64,000 bases of DNA from Clostridia bacterium (GTDB lineage: Bacteria; Bacillota; Clostridia; Oscillospirales; Acutalibacteraceae): assembly GCA_024403955.1 (NCBI GenBank), contig JAKSQX010000002.1, positions 1 to 64,000 of the forward strand, read 5' to 3'. The position numbers and the translations under genes are program-made. Under the pieces are notes generated by a model. The model saw only the letters and a list, made by a program, of their open reading frames with translations. It searched no databases and was not told the origin of the DNA. Below, in pieces: positions 14,666 to 24,758 of the stretch (its first letter is position 1; each line of letters begins with the position of its first letter).

Positions 14666-16058
14666 CTTCAGTACCTACCACTGTGTTATACATAAGTCTG
14701 TTACGTTCTGCCTCTGTCTTCGCAGCATACATGTTGCCTGAAGAGTCGTGGCCGAAGAAGTAATAATCTGTCTCAGCTGGCCAGAGTACTGCGTTGATAG
14801 CGTCATCACCTGGGCAGCAGATTGGTCCTACAGGAAGACCAATGCACTTGTATGTGTCATATTTCTGAGCAAAGGTATCAGCCTCACCTACTGAAACGTT
14901 TGGCTTGATAAACTTTGCAACATATACGGTCGTAGCATCTGACTGGAGGCAACGGAAAGAGGAGGACTTAAGTCGGTTGTAGAATACGGATGCGATTACT
15001 GGCATCTGCTCTGCATCACCGGCCTCCTTCTGGATAATTGAAGCCATTGTCAAAACTTCATCCATAGACATACCAAGTTCTTTAGCACGTGCAGCATATT
15101 CCTTAGTCCACTTATCCTCAGAGTTGTCGAGAAGTTTTCTAATTACAGAACTTGCGCTCTGTCCAACATAGAACTCGTAAGTATCTGGGTACAAGTAACC
15201 CTCGAGGTAATTGAAACGTGAAGTCTTGTTCTCAATACCTGACAAAATCTTATTGTCAAATGTAGCCTTTGAGAGGTTACTGTAGAAATCAGCAGAAGTA
15301 CATACGCCAGCCTTCTCAAGTTTAAGAGCAATCTGGTCGATGTTGAATCCTTCTGGGATAGTAACTGTTACTGTCTCTGCCTTCTGAACTTCCTGGCAAG
15401 AGAGGAGCATCTTCTCAAGACCCATTGATGGCTTGAGATCATAAACGCCGCTCAAGTACTTCTTGTAGTCGGATGACTTATGCATGCCACCTGTGAAGGA
15501 CATGAATGCCTTACAGAGGCCCTTATGCTTGATAAGTTTGTTCTTCTTGAGCTGGTTAATAAGCTTGTTTGTGGATGTATTTTCAGCGACTGTGATAGTC
15601 ACTACATTGTCACTACGGTTGTTACCGAGAATATCGTTTACGAAGGACATTGTGTAAACGGAGAGAATAGCAGAAATAGCCACCAGTACTGCGACGTAGA
15701 TGAGTGCGCCTCTTGTACCGTTAGCCTTGAGGAAAGCTTGAAGTGTAAAGCCCTCGCCGTTATCAACAGCAGGGTTTCTTTTCTTTCTTGCCATCGTCTT
15801 AGATTTGTATCTACGACGCTGAACATTTTGCTGAGGTCTACGTCTCTGCTGTGGCTGCTTTATAGAAGCCACTGGGCGAGGCGCAGGTTTCTTAGCGGCA
15901 AAGTAAACTTCGCCACTGTAGTATTCCTCGTTGTCCTTCTTTTCAACAGGAGGTTTCCACTCCTCAGCGACAACATGTGCCTGCTGCTCCTGTTGTGCCT
16001 CTTCAGCACTTAGGTTTTGCATAAGTGCTTCGAGTTCTTTGTCTGCATTAAACGCCAT
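14652..16058 (-). CDS. mltG: Endolytic murein transglycosylase MltG
   Basis: Membrane-anchored lytic transglycosylase that cuts nascent glycan strands and sets their length. The protein has 468 residues: a cytoplasmic Gln/Arg/Lys-rich N-terminus (1-110, longer than in E. coli), one membrane helix (about 117-139), then a LysM-like and YceG catalytic region. The catalytic Glu is E345 in IIQKEAG, with VFYNRL shortly after; the C-terminal FGHDSSGNMYAAKTEAEHN-like block is also present. It lies 20 bases after the DJ-1 gene and overlaps the U32 gene. Confidence 0.95.
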   Translation of the reverse strand: MAFNADKELEALMQNLSAEEAQQEQQAHVVAEEWKPPVEKKDNEEYYSGEVYFAAKKPAPRPVASIKQPQQRRRPQQNVQRRRYKSKTMARKKRNPAVDNGEGFTLQAFLKANGTRGALIYVAVLVAISAILSVYTMSFVNDILGNNRSDNVVTITVAENTSTNKLINQLKKNKLIKHKGLCKAFMSFTGGMHKSSDYKKYLSGVYDLKPSMGLEKMLLSCQEVQKAETVTVTIPEGFNIDQIALKLEKAGVCTSADFYSNLSKATFDNKILSGIENKTSRFNYLEGYLYPDTYEFYVGQSASSVIRKLLDNSEDKWTKEYAARAKELGMSMDEVLTMASIIQKEAGDAEQMPVIASVFYNRLKSSSFRCLQSDATTVYVAKFIKPNVSVGEADTFAQKYDTYKCIGLPVGPICCPGDDAINAVLWPAETDYYFFGHDSSGNMYAAKTEAERNRLMYNTVVGTEDDDK

Positions 16059-16078
16059 TTTCTAATATGTCCTCCGAA

Positions 16079-16624
16079 TTAGAATCTGCACTGCATTGAG
16101 TCTGTTACTCTGCGTGCAGCATCATTTCCTACAAATTCTGCAGCAATAGCCTCAGCAAAGTTAACTGCGCTACCAGGGCCATCAGCTGTGATAATATTTC
16201 CGTCCTTTGTGACGGATGCTCCTGTAAAGATGGAGCTATGAAGTTCCCCTTCAAATCCAGGGAAGCAAGTTGCCTTTCTACCAACAAGAAGTCTCATGTG
16301 TCCAAGCACTGAAGGTGCAGCACAGATAGCGCAGATCAGCTTATGCTTATCTGCACAGTATCTTACAAGACCCCTGACGTCTTCACTCTCATCGAGATTC
16401 TTTGTTCCAGGCATACCGCCTGGAAGAACTACGGCGTCCACGTCAGCGTCTTTGACATCTGAAAGCAAGATGTCTGCTTTCAGAGGAATGCCGTGTGCGC
16501 CTTTAACAGTGTAGTCCTTGCCCACTGCTGCAGTGGCAACATCAACACCAGCACGACGAAGTACGTCGACTGGAGCTATGGCCTCAATCTCTTCAAATCC
16601 TTCTGCTAAAAGAACGTAAACCAT
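16079..16624 (-). CDS. DJ-1/PfpI family protein
   Basis: Class I glutamine-amidotransferase-like fold, 181 residues. The early Glu residues in EGFEEIEAIAPVD and the nucleophile Cys101 in ICAICAAPSVLG match DJ-1/YajL/ThiJ proteins, which act as deglycases/glyoxalases or cysteine-protecting chaperones; the exact activity here is open. AGGAGGT lies ahead of ATG 16624. It sits between a GNAT gene (11 bases) and mltG (20 bases) in a compact minus-strand series. Confidence 0.92.
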   Translation of the reverse strand: MVYVLLAEGFEEIEAIAPVDVLRRAGVDVATAAVGKDYTVKGAHGIPLKADILLSDVKDADVDAVVLPGGMPGTKNLDESEDVRGLVRYCADKHKLICAICAAPSVLGHMRLLVGRKATCFPGFEGELHSSIFTGASVTKDGNIITADGPGSAVNFAEAIAAEFVGNDAARRVTDSMQCRF

Positions 16625-16635
16625 AATGTACCTCC

Positions 16636-17499
16636 TTAGCCAAGTGTAAGACCTATATATGCGTTTCTCATTTCAGTTGCACCTATCTGAGCATTCTCAT
16701 TTAAAGCAAGTAACATACCTACTTTTGTGATACGCTCATCAGGTGAGTGAATATTTGAGTTTACTGGAAGGTTAAATGTGAATCTATCTGCCTCCTCCTC
16801 GAGGAGAAGCATTGTGTAGAGTTCACCAGGATCAGCGAGTGTACACATCTCTTTGATGTATGCGACATTCTTACCCATGTTGTACATTGCATATCCGTCA
16901 CTTGTGAAAGCGATAGAGCCTGAAGAAGCATTATGTGCGTACATGGCATACTTGATGCCCTCAGTGCCCCAGTTGATATAGTCGCCGAATCCAAGACATG
17001 ACTGGCGGATATTCAAGAGGTCGAGTGAATATGCATTTGTGAGGTCTGGCTCTACTGCCTTACCCTTGAGTTCCTCACGGGTGAAGTGAACAACCTTCTT
17101 GTAGAAAGCTGTCTGATAGCCAAACTTTGCATAGTAGTTGAAAAGGTATTCCTCTGCAGGTACTAAGACGATATAGTCGATGCCACGCTCAACAGCAACT
17201 TCTTCTGCCTTGTGCATGATGGCTGACATATGACCTTTATTTCTGTGACTTGGGTGTGTAGTTGCAGCATAGAGGTAATATGTGCTGTAAAGACGTCCGT
17301 TGATAACAGTCTGGCAAGGAAGCAAGTAAGCACAGGCTACCGCAATGCCTTCCTCACGGGAGACAATAGCATAGCCATCCTTGTACATGGTGTCAAAGAA
17401 AGTCTTAATGTATTCGTCGGTGTCGGCAAAAGCCATACGCCACATTGCAGCGAGATGTTCAAAGTCGCCACTATTAGCAAATTCAACGATATGTTCCAT
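16636..17499 (-). CDS. GNAT-family N-acetyltransferase (Eis-like)
   Basis: The protein has 287 residues. An N-terminal GNAT domain has the acetyl-CoA loop in ATTHPSHRNKGHMSAIM (about 82-98) and a second half with a sterol-carrier-like or GNAT-like tail, as in Eis-type acetyltransferases. The substrate cannot be told from the sequence. GGAGGG precedes ATG 17499, and the gene begins nine bases after the tmk stop, so it is translated from the tmk message. Confidence 0.85.
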   Translation of the reverse strand: MEHIVEFANSGDFEHLAAMWRMAFADTDEYIKTFFDTMYKDGYAIVSREEGIAVACAYLLPCQTVINGRLYSTYYLYAATTHPSHRNKGHMSAIMHKAEEVAVERGIDYIVLVPAEEYLFNYYAKFGYQTAFYKKVVHFTREELKGKAVEPDLTNAYSLDLLNIRQSCLGFGDYINWGTEGIKYAMYAHNASSGSIAFTSDGYAMYNMGKNVAYIKEMCTLADPGELYTMLLLEEEADRFTFNLPVNSNIHSPDERITKVGMLLALNENAQIGATEMRNAYIGLTLG

Positions 17500-17507
17500 A
17501 CACCCTC

Positions 17508-18170
17508 CTATATAACAGACGCAACAAGTGCCTCAATATCACGAGCAATATCTTCGATTGATCTTGGTTCGTCGCCCTCGTAGCACTTTACGATGCTCCA
17601 GCCAAGCTTCTGTGCAGCATACATACCTGCCTCTCTGCAAGCGAGAAGGTAAGCGACGTCAGCTTCGTGCACATCCTTCTTTCCCTCATCACCCTTGTAG
17701 CGAGAAGTCATGAGCTTCTGTGAAATCTCAACTGGCATATCGAGGAAAACAACAAGTGAAGGTTTTGGAATTCCAATCTTCACATATTCGAAGTCCTCAA
17801 GCCATGCGAGGTACTCATCCCATTCGCTCTTGTCGAGCTTAGTCATCTGGTGTGCTGCGTTTGATGTAGCATATCTATCTGCAAGAATAACCTTGCCACC
17901 GAGGTAATCCTCTTTCCACTTTGTGTTGTAGTTTGCGTATCTATCAACTGCATAAAATGAAGATGCAGCATAAGCATTAACGTCCTTTGGATGAGCGCCG
18001 AACTCTCCACCTAAGTACATACGTACTAATGCAGATGAATCCGACTCATAATCTGGAAGCTTAATCTGGAGTACGCCTACACCCTTCGACTCTATGAACT
18101 TTAAAACATTCTCTGTCTGTGTAGATTTGCCAGAACCATCCAGTCCCTCAATAACAATTAATTTTCCCAT
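17508..18170 (-). CDS. tmk: Thymidylate kinase
   Basis: Converts dTMP to dTDP with ATP. The protein has 220 residues, with P-loop GLDGSGKST (9-17), the DR motif in ILADRYATSNAAHQM and a lid region around TSRYKGDEGKKD. The longer, DRYATSN-type family member is typical of Clostridia. It is the first gene of a minus-strand series (tmk-GNAT-DJ-1-mltG-U32-dgt-dnaG-rpoD). Upstream is an AT-rich stretch of about 190 bases that probably holds the promoter. Confidence 0.93.
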   Translation of the reverse strand: MGKLIVIEGLDGSGKSTQTENVLKFIESKGVGVLQIKLPDYESDSSALVRMYLGGEFGAHPKDVNAYAASSFYAVDRYANYNTKWKEDYLGGKVILADRYATSNAAHQMTKLDKSEWDEYLAWLEDFEYVKIGIPKPSLVVFLDMPVEISQKLMTSRYKGDEGKKDVHEADVAYLLACREAGMYAAQKLGWSIVKCYEGDEPRSIEDIARDIEALVASVI

Positions 18171-18311
18171 AACTGCCTCTTCTTTTGTAATAATTAAACA
18201 TAATTATCTATAATAAGATAATATAATTCAAATTATTATAGCAAACACAAGTATATATTACAAGCATACCATTAAAATTATCTTAAATCCCTAGGAAAAA
18301 CCCAAAACAAA

Positions 18312-18352
18312 AAGGACTGTAAAGTAAAACTACTTCACAGTCCTTGATTTTT
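18312..18352 (-). terminator. Terminator of the NAD(P)HX repair gene
   Basis: AAGGACTGT-A-AAGTA pairs with TACTT-C-ACAGTCCTT (one mismatch) around an AAAC loop. T runs are present on both strands. It follows the stop of the minus-strand gene at 18363. Confidence 0.8.
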
Positions 18353-18362
18353 TATTCAAATT

Positions 18363-19901
18363 CTATTTTCCAAGTTCCAAATATGTCTTTCTAATTCCTG
18401 AGAAAAGGTCGGATGCCAAGAGGCCGGCAACGCTTGTGTCGCCTATAACTACGTCACTTGCGTGACCATGGATGAAGGCGCCACAACAAGCGGCGTCATA
18501 CTCATTGAGCCCCTGTGCGATGAGTGATCCAATAATACCAGCAAGCACGTCGCCGCTTCCGCCCTTTGCAAGGGCTACGTTGCCGGTAGTGTTGATATAC
18601 ACTGCCTCAGTAACAGGAGATGCAACAACAGTCGCAGCACCCTTTAAGAGTACTGTCACATTGTGGTGCTTTGCGAACTCGGATGCGATGCCTTCCCTAT
18701 TCTCCTCTATCTCAGCTACGGAGAGGCCTGTGAGCCTTCCCATCTCGCCTGGATGAGGCGTGATAACTACAGGAATAGACAATCCTTTAAGTACATCCAA
18801 ATCTGAAGCTATAGCGTTTAAACCGTCCGCATCAATAACAACTGGGCACTTTGCAGTCTTAAGCACAGACTGTACGAGCTCTGTGACATCCTCAGACTGT
18901 CCAAGGCCAGGTCCAATTACAATAGCTGAAGCCTTCTGGATAAACACTGAAAGCTGTGACATACACTCAAATGTGGCAGCGAGCTTTCCATCTATCTCCG
19001 GCAGTGGCACAAGCATTACTTCCCTCATATGTGAAGCTAAAGATGCATATGCAGATTCGGGGAACACCACTGTCGTCAGCCCTGCTCCCGCAACGCACGC
19101 TGCCCCACTACAAAGGCACGCAGCACCTGGCATATTCTTACTTCCACAGATACATAGAACATGGCCAAAGTCGTTCTTGTGAGCTGAGATAGAACGTGAT
19201 GGGAGCAGAGCTCCAAGCTCGTCCATACTGAGTGTCTCAAGTCTTGGTGAGACAGATGATAAAGCAGCCTCTGAGATGCCAATATCAAGCACATATACCT
19301 TGCCACATTTCTCCCTTGCAGGGAACAAAACATGTGCAGGTTTGAGTGTTGTAATGGCCAGAGTATAATCTGCGCAAACCGCATACTTACAAGCTGCGCC
19401 AGTATCCGTATCAACACCCGAAGGTACATCCACAGAAATTACTGTAGCTGTGCTGCAGTTGATCATCTTGAACACTTCAGCGCAGTCATCATCAGGCTCC
19501 CCATGGAACCCAATTCCGAAGATACAATCTACAATTACATCAGCCGAAGAGATGGCCTCAAGGGCCAAGATTTTATCCCAGTCATACCTCACAACGTCAA
19601 CCGACAGAACATCGACCTTATGATACATTTCAATAGCGTCGGTTGCCAAAGGCGCGCCCTGTGCGAGTACAACCTTAACCTTTATACCCTCTTCAACAAG
19701 CTTCCTGGCAATGACAAAGCCGTCACCGCCGTTCTTGCCCTTGCCACAGACAACGCAAACCACAGTGTCCTTCTTAACGAATTTCTCGACCTTCTTGGCG
19801 CAGGCCGCACCTGCATTCTCCATTAGTCTAAGAAACTCCATCCCTATTTCATTTTCCCGCTCCTCTACGAAGCGTATCTCATCTGCTGTATAAATCTTCA
19901 T
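18363..19901 (-). CDS. nnr: Bifunctional NAD(P)H-hydrate epimerase / ADP-dependent dehydratase
   Basis: Repairs hydrated NADH and NADPH. The protein has 512 residues in two domains: an N-terminal YjeF_N epimerase (about 1-210, with GKGKNGGDGFVIARKL and DVPSGVDTDTG) and a C-terminal ribokinase-like dehydratase (about 230-505, with VIGPGLGQSEDV, ITPHPGEMGRLTG and GGSGDVLAGIIG). Both active sites look complete. It has its own terminator and stands alone between tmk and a lipoprotein gene on the same strand. Confidence 0.95.
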   Translation of the reverse strand: MKIYTADEIRFVEERENEIGMEFLRLMENAGAACAKKVEKFVKKDTVVCVVCGKGKNGGDGFVIARKLVEEGIKVKVVLAQGAPLATDAIEMYHKVDVLSVDVVRYDWDKILALEAISSADVIVDCIFGIGFHGEPDDDCAEVFKMINCSTATVISVDVPSGVDTDTGAACKYAVCADYTLAITTLKPAHVLFPAREKCGKVYVLDIGISEAALSSVSPRLETLSMDELGALLPSRSISAHKNDFGHVLCICGSKNMPGAACLCSGAACVAGAGLTTVVFPESAYASLASHMREVMLVPLPEIDGKLAATFECMSQLSVFIQKASAIVIGPGLGQSEDVTELVQSVLKTAKCPVVIDADGLNAIASDLDVLKGLSIPVVITPHPGEMGRLTGLSVAEIEENREGIASEFAKHHNVTVLLKGAATVVASPVTEAVYINTTGNVALAKGGSGDVLAGIIGSLIAQGLNEYDAACCGAFIHGHASDVVIGDTSVAGLLASDLFSGIRKTYLELGK

Positions 19902-19942
19902 TTACATCACCACCAACATTTTACCATACAAGAAAACAAATA

Positions 19943-19978
19943 AAAAGGACTAGGAATAATAATAATCCTAGTCCTTTT
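19943..19978 (-). terminator. Terminator of the lipoprotein gene
   Basis: AAAAGGACTAGGA pairs with TCCTAGTCCTTTT around an AT-rich loop. On the minus strand the stem is followed by TTTATTTG. It ends the gene at 19996. Confidence 0.8.
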
Positions 19979-19995
19979 ATAAATACTATTTTTAT

Positions 19996-20622
19996 TTAAG
20001 CTGCGTCATCAATGCTCTGAGCATCGATCATAGCCTTTTCAACTTCATCATAGTTAGCGATCTTCCAAGCGCCACCTTCCTTGACGTAGTCGATATCGAA
20101 GTCCTCAGAAGTTGTTGTAAGTTCGCCAGACTTTAAAATATCCATAAGAAGCTGGCCAACAATCTTTGTAGCTTCATCCTCTGTAAGGTTTGAAGTATCG
20201 TTAGTTGCAAGATACTCATCAAGCTTCTGGTCAAGGAGCTGATCCATTACTGAGTAATCAGGATAAGTCATCGTAACCTTAGCAACAGCCTTGTCGCCGT
20301 CAACATTTACATCACCGATATCCCACTTGTACATCTTAGCTAATGTACCAACATACTCATCAACATCAAGGCCAGCCTGCTCAGCTACAGCTGTGAATTC
20401 AGGGTCTGCCTTAAGTTCAGCTGCAACCTGGTCTTCATAACCTTCAATGTTCAACTCTTTTTTAAGGTCAGCAATAATCTTTTCCTGATCCTTTGAAAGC
20501 TTAGTCTCAGCGGCCTTAGTTGTGTCGCCGCCGTCAGCCTTTGGAGCTGCCTGCTTAGCACATCCAGCAAATACTGTAAGCATAAGTGTAAGTGCCATGA
20601 GAATTGCTAAAAACTTTTTCAT
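19996..20622 (-). CDS. Predicted lipoprotein, unknown function
   Basis: The protein has 208 residues. A lipoprotein signal (MKKFLAILMALTLM…) ends in the lipobox VFAGC with Cys21 as the anchor. A Lys/Ala/Thr linker and an acidic alpha/beta domain follow, with a late segment (VKEGGAWKIANYDEV) like the end of NTF2/DUF4878-type domains. It probably sits on the outer face of the membrane. It is monocistronic and divergent from the pheST leader. No specific function can be given. Confidence 0.8.
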   Translation of the reverse strand: MKKFLAILMALTLMLTVFAGCAKQAAPKADGGDTTKAAETKLSKDQEKIIADLKKELNIEGYEDQVAAELKADPEFTAVAEQAGLDVDEYVGTLAKMYKWDIGDVNVDGDKAVAKVTMTYPDYSVMDQLLDQKLDEYLATNDTSNLTEDEATKIVGQLLMDILKSGELTTTSEDFDIDYVKEGGAWKIANYDEVEKAMIDAQSIDDAA

Positions 20623-20712
20623 TAATATCTCTCCTTTACCGTCATATTTTAGAGTACTAATATTTTACAAGATATAAGACAAAATTTCAAATACTGTTTT
20701 ATAAATAAGTAG

Positions 20713-20741
20713 TTGAATTCGCATATTAATAGTGATAATAT
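20713..20741 (+). promoter_or_regulatory. Sigma-A promoter of pheST
   Basis: TTGAAT (20713-20718), a 17-base spacer and TAATAT (20736-20741). The start point would fall near 20748, shortly before the T-box leader. Confidence 0.65.
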
Positions 20742-20764
20742 ACTCTAGTAACAATTTAAAAGAA

Positions 20765-20984
20765 ACGCGTTGACGGAAAGAGTAAGTTTGCACATGCCTA
20801 TTACAGAGAGCGCTGGTCACCGGTTGAGAACCAGCACATAGGACACTGACTGAAGTTCACTCCTGAGCAGTTTCCGTACACCTCACGTTACGAGGTCTTG
20901 AGTGCCTAACTTCGGTTAGGAATTTGGGTGGTACCGCGGAGTTTAATGCTTCGTCCCTACTTTGTGGGGACGGAGCTTTTTTTC
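20765..20984 (+). promoter_or_regulatory. T-box leader (Phe) of pheST
   Basis: tRNA-sensing leader. The T-box sequence TGGGTGGTACCGCG is at 20925-20938. Upstream, the stem I specifier region GAAGTTCAC carries TTC (20856-20858), a Phe codon, so uncharged tRNA-Phe is the likely ligand. A strong terminator stem (20948-20976) with a T run follows. Readthrough when phenylalanyl-tRNA is short would raise PheST. Confidence 0.93.
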
Positions 20985-21009
20985 GTCCCAAATAAAAAGG
21001 AGGAAAAAT

Positions 21010-22029
21010 ATGAGACAGCAACTTGAAGAAATCAGAAAGAATGCTGAAGCAGCTTTAAAGGCTGCAAACTTGCTTGAGGAACTCGACGCAGCTCGTGTTA
21101 AGTACCTCGGCAAAAAAGGTGAACTCACTGCAGTATTGAAGCAGATGGGTAGCCTCTCTGCAGAAGAAAGACCTATCATCGGTCAGGTAGCAAATGAAGT
21201 ACGTGAGTACATTCAGAACGAAATCGATGCTCGTGTAGCAGAACTCAAGGCTGCACAGCAGGAAGCACAGCTCGCTTTCGAGACAATAGACGTAACTCTT
21301 CCAGGTGAAGGCGTTGAGGTTGGTCATAGACACCCACTCTCTATTGTTCTTGACGAGGTAAAAGAAATCTTCCAGGGCATGGGCTTTGATATCATCTCAG
21401 GCCCAGAAGTTGAACTTGATTACTACAACTTCGAGGCTCTTAATATCCCTAAAGATCACCCAGCTCGTGATACTCAGGATACTTTCTACATTACAGACAA
21501 TATTCTTCTTAGAACACAGACTTCTCCTTGCCAGATTCGTGCAATGGAAGAGAGAAAGCCTCCTCTTCGCGTTATCTCTCCAGGTCGTGTTTATCGTTCA
21601 GATGCAGTTGATGCAACTCACTCCCCTCTCTTCCATCAAATTGAGGGCCTTGTAGTTGACGAAGGCATCACAATGTCTGACCTTAAGGGTACACTTGATA
21701 CACTTGCCAAGAAGCTCTATGGTCCAGAAACCAAGACACGTTTCCGTCCACACCACTTCCCATTCACAGAGCCTTCTTGCGAGGTTGACGTATCTTGCTT
21801 TAAGTGCGGTGGTGTTGGTTGCTCCATGTGCAAAGGCGAAGGCTGGGTAGAGATACTCGGTGCCGGCATGGTTCATCCAAAGGTACTCAAGAACGGCGGC
21901 ATCGACCCTGAGAAGTACTCAGGCTTCGCCTTCGGTCTTGGTCTTGAAAGACTTGTAATGTTTAGATTTGGTCTCGATGATATGCGTATGCTCTATGAAA
22001 ATGACGTACGCTTCCTCGAGCAGTTTTAA
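21010..22029 (+). CDS. pheS: Phenylalanyl-tRNA synthetase alpha subunit
   Basis: Catalytic subunit of the alpha2-beta2 enzyme that charges tRNA-Phe. The start at 21010 follows AAGGAGG; an in-frame ATG at 20962 lies in the terminator hairpin of the T-box. The protein has 339 residues: an N-terminal coiled-coil tRNA-binding part (1-85), then the class II core with motif 2 in [20 protein letters not shown] and motif 3 in [15 protein letters not shown] Cys-rich insert ([17 protein letters not shown]) is common in bacterial PheS. It is followed by pheT after 12 bases. Confidence 0.97.
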   Translation: MRQQLEEIRKNAEAALKAANLLEELDAARVKYLGKKGELTAVLKQMGSLSAEERPIIGQVANEVREYIQNEIDARVAELKAAQQEAQLAFETIDVTLPGEGVEVGHRHPLSIVLDEVKEIFQGMGFDIISGPEVELDYYNFEALNIPKDHPARDTQDTFYITDNILLRTQTSPCQIRAMEERKPPLRVISPGRVYRSDAVDATHSPLFHQIEGLVVDEGITMSDLKGTLDTLAKKLYGPETKTRFRPHHFPFTEPSCEVDVSCFKCGGVGCSMCKGEGWVEILGAGMVHPKVLKNGGIDPEKYSGFAFGLGLERLVMFRFGLDDMRMLYENDVRFLEQF

Positions 22030-22041
22030 GGAGGTGCTTTC

Positions 22042-24423
22042 ATGAATTTATCTAAGAGATGGCTTTGGGAGTTCGTGCAGGTTGATGACACAGACAGAAA
22101 TTTTGCGGAAGCACTTACAATCTCTGGCTCAAAGGTTGAGTCATATGAGCACGAAGGTGCAATACTTGAAAACATCGTTGTAGGTCACGTTGAGGAGATT
22201 GAACGTCACCCTGACTCAGACCACCTTTGGGTTTGCAAAATTGACGATGGTTCAGGTGAAATCATCCAGATTATCACTGGTGCACAGAACGTTTCAAAGG
22301 GCGATTATGTCCCAGTAGCAAGGCATAAATCAGTTATCGCTTCAGGCGACAAAATCACAGCAGGTAAGCTCCGTGGACTCGAGTCACGCGGTATGCTCTG
22401 CTCACTTGGTGAACTTGGACTTACAGTCCATGATTTCCCATATGCAATCGAGGATGGAATCTTTATCCTTGGTGATGACTGCGACAAGACAGTAGGCAAG
22501 GACATCCGTGAGGCTATCGGATATGATGACACAATCGTTGAATTCGAAATCACATCCAACAGACCTGATTGTCTCTCAATCATCGGTCTTGCAAGAGAGA
22601 CTGCTGCAACATATGGTGCAGAGCTCAAGCTCCACACACCAGAGGTAAAACCTGGTATTGAGGATGTAAACGACTACCTCAAAGTTGATATTGAAGCACG
22701 TGACAAGTGCTATAGGTACTGTGGCGCTGTAGTTAAAAACGTAAGAGTCGCTCCATCCCCTCGTTGGATGAGAGAAAGACTCCGTGCTGAGGGTGTTCGT
22801 CCAATCAACAACATCGTAGATATCACAAACTACGTAATGCTTGAATATGGCCAGCCTATGCACGCTTTCGATTTGAGATTCCTTGAGGGCAATCATGTTA
22901 TCGTTCGTAATGCCAAGAGTGGTGAATCAATCACAACTCTCGACGGCGAAGAGCGTGCTCTCACAGATGAGATGCTTGTTATCGCCGACGAGAAAAAGCC
23001 AGTAGCCGTAGCCGGCGTTATGGGCGGCGAATACTCTGGAATCATGGACGACACAAACACTATCGTGTTTGAGTCCGCATGCTTCAACGGCGTTGCTGTT
23101 CGCCGCGCTGCCAAGGGCCTTGGCATGCGTACAGAGTCCTCTGCACGCTTCGAGAAACAGCTCAACCCAGACGACTGCGACATATGTCTTGCCCGTGCAC
23201 TTGAACTCGTTCAAATGCTTGACGCCGGCGACGTTGTAAACGGCATCGTTGACAACTATGCGACTCCAAAGGAGCCAGTAGTACTTCCATTTATGCCAGA
23301 GTGGACAAACAAATTCATAGGCATCGATGTTCCAGCAGAAGACCAAGCAAATATTCTTCGTAAAATTGGCTTCACTGTTGAAAACGATCAAATTACAGCT
23401 CCTGCTTTTAGAATTGATATTGAGCACCAGGCTGATATCTCTGAGGAAATTGCTCGTTTTTATGGTTACAACAACATCCCAACCAGGGAGCTCTCTGGTG
23501 TTGCAAAGGCAACTTTGACTCCACGCCAGAAGTTCAACAATCTCCTTGAGAAAACAGCAATGAGCTGTGGACTCTCAGAGACACAGACATTCTCATTTAT
23601 CAGCCCTCGCGCATATGACAAGATTCGCCTTCCAGAGGATTCCAAGCTTCGTGACTGTGTTACAATCATGAACCCTCTTGGTGAGGATACAAGTGTTATG
23701 AGAACTATCTCAATTCCATCAATGCTTGAGGTGCTCGGTCGCAACTACACAAGAAAGAATGATAAAGCAGCTCTTTACGAGCTTGCTACAATCTATGAAA
23801 GCAACGGCAAGGACGAACTTCCAAATGAAAATCAGCAACTCGTACTTGGTATGTATGGCAAAGATTTTACCTACTACTCACTCAAAGGCATCGTTGAGAA
23901 GATCCTCTCAACATGCGGTATTGCCGAGTATGACGTAGAGCCAGTTAAGACTTGCCCTATCTTCCACCCAGGCAGGACTGCTTCAATCACAATTGATGGC
24001 AAGGAAGTTGCAATCCTCGGTGAAATTCACCCAGCAGTACTCGACAACTATGAAATCGGTGCACGTGCATATGTTGCTATGATTGATGTTGAATATCTCT
24101 TTGAAAAAGCTGACCTTGTTCGTATCTATAAGGCGCTTCCAAAGTTCCCTGCAACAACTCGTGACCTCGCATTTGTAGTTGAAGCTGATATGCCAGTTCT
24201 CAAAATCGAAAAGGCAATCTCGACTGCCGCAGGCAAGATCCTTGAAAACATCGACCTCTTTGATGTATATCAAGGCGCCCAGGTTGGCGAGAACAAGAAG
24301 TCAGTAGCATTTAACCTTCGCTTCAGATCAGCAGAGCACACACTCACTGATGATGAGGTAAACAGCGCAGTTAAGAAGGCTATGAAGGCTGCTGAGGAAC
24401 TCGGAGCTGTTCTTAGAAGTTAA
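22042..24423 (+). CDS. pheT: Phenylalanyl-tRNA synthetase beta subunit
   Basis: The protein has 793 residues in full bacterial layout: tRNA-binding EMAP-like domain (about 40-150), B3/B4 editing domain (about 200-400), B5 domain, catalytic-like core and C-terminal anticodon-binding FDX-ACB domain (about 700-793, FPATTRDLAFVV). AAGGAGGTG precedes ATG 22042. Co-regulated with pheS through the T-box. Nothing unusual was seen. Confidence 0.97.
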   Translation: MNLSKRWLWEFVQVDDTDRNFAEALTISGSKVESYEHEGAILENIVVGHVEEIERHPDSDHLWVCKIDDGSGEIIQIITGAQNVSKGDYVPVARHKSVIASGDKITAGKLRGLESRGMLCSLGELGLTVHDFPYAIEDGIFILGDDCDKTVGKDIREAIGYDDTIVEFEITSNRPDCLSIIGLARETAATYGAELKLHTPEVKPGIEDVNDYLKVDIEARDKCYRYCGAVVKNVRVAPSPRWMRERLRAEGVRPINNIVDITNYVMLEYGQPMHAFDLRFLEGNHVIVRNAKSGESITTLDGEERALTDEMLVIADEKKPVAVAGVMGGEYSGIMDDTNTIVFESACFNGVAVRRAAKGLGMRTESSARFEKQLNPDDCDICLARALELVQMLDAGDVVNGIVDNYATPKEPVVLPFMPEWTNKFIGIDVPAEDQANILRKIGFTVENDQITAPAFRIDIEHQADISEEIARFYGYNNIPTRELSGVAKATLTPRQKFNNLLEKTAMSCGLSETQTFSFISPRAYDKIRLPEDSKLRDCVTIMNPLGEDTSVMRTISIPSMLEVLGRNYTRKNDKAALYELATIYESNGKDELPNENQQLVLGMYGKDFTYYSLKGIVEKILSTCGIAEYDVEPVKTCPIFHPGRTASITIDGKEVAILGEIHPAVLDNYEIGARAYVAMIDVEYLFEKADLVRIYKALPKFPATTRDLAFVVEADMPVLKIEKAISTAAGKILENIDLFDVYQGAQVGENKKSVAFNLRFRSAEHTLTDDEVNSAVKKAMKAAEELGAVLRS

Positions 24424-24434
24424 TTAAATATCCG

Positions 24435-24463
24435 TTGTATAATTAATAAAATTAATGTATAAT
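24435..24463 (+). promoter_or_regulatory. Sigma-A promoter of ireB
   Basis: TTGTAT, a 17-base spacer and a perfect TATAAT, 43 bases ahead of the ireB start codon. It gives ireB and the next gene their own message. Confidence 0.65.
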
Positions 24464-24505
24464 ATTCTTTACTAGTTCTTTACTACATCAGTTGGAGGTA
24501 TAGAA

Positions 24506-24751
24506 ATGACTGACAAAACCATCCAGTTCTCTATCAAAGAAGATTCTGATGCTCAGATGAAAGAAATATTGGGCGAAGTTTACGAAGCCCTCAAGGAAAA
24601 GGGTTACAACCCTATCAGCCAGATAGTTGGTTATATCCTCTCCGAAGACCCAACATACATAACAACTCACAACAACGCACGTTCACTCATCAGAAAGATT
24701 GACCGTGACGAACTTCTTCAGACACTTGTTCGTGAGTTCTTGAAAGGATGA
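24506..24751 (+). CDS. ireB: IreB family regulatory phosphoprotein (UPF0297)
   Basis: Small protein of 81 residues matching IreB/YrzL ([14 protein letters not shown]…, [19 protein letters not shown]). In Enterococcus IreB is phosphorylated on a Thr by the PASTA kinase IreK and tunes cephalosporin resistance; its N-terminal Thr2 and Thr5 are candidates here. TTGGAGG lies ahead of the ATG. In most Bacillota it is next to ruvX and a DUF1292 gene; here the neighbour is an unrelated 97-residue protein. Confidence 0.9.
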   Translation: MTDKTIQFSIKEDSDAQMKEILGEVYEALKEKGYNPISQIVGYILSEDPTYITTHNNARSLIRKIDRDELLQTLVREFLKG

Positions 24752-24758
24752 ATAAATA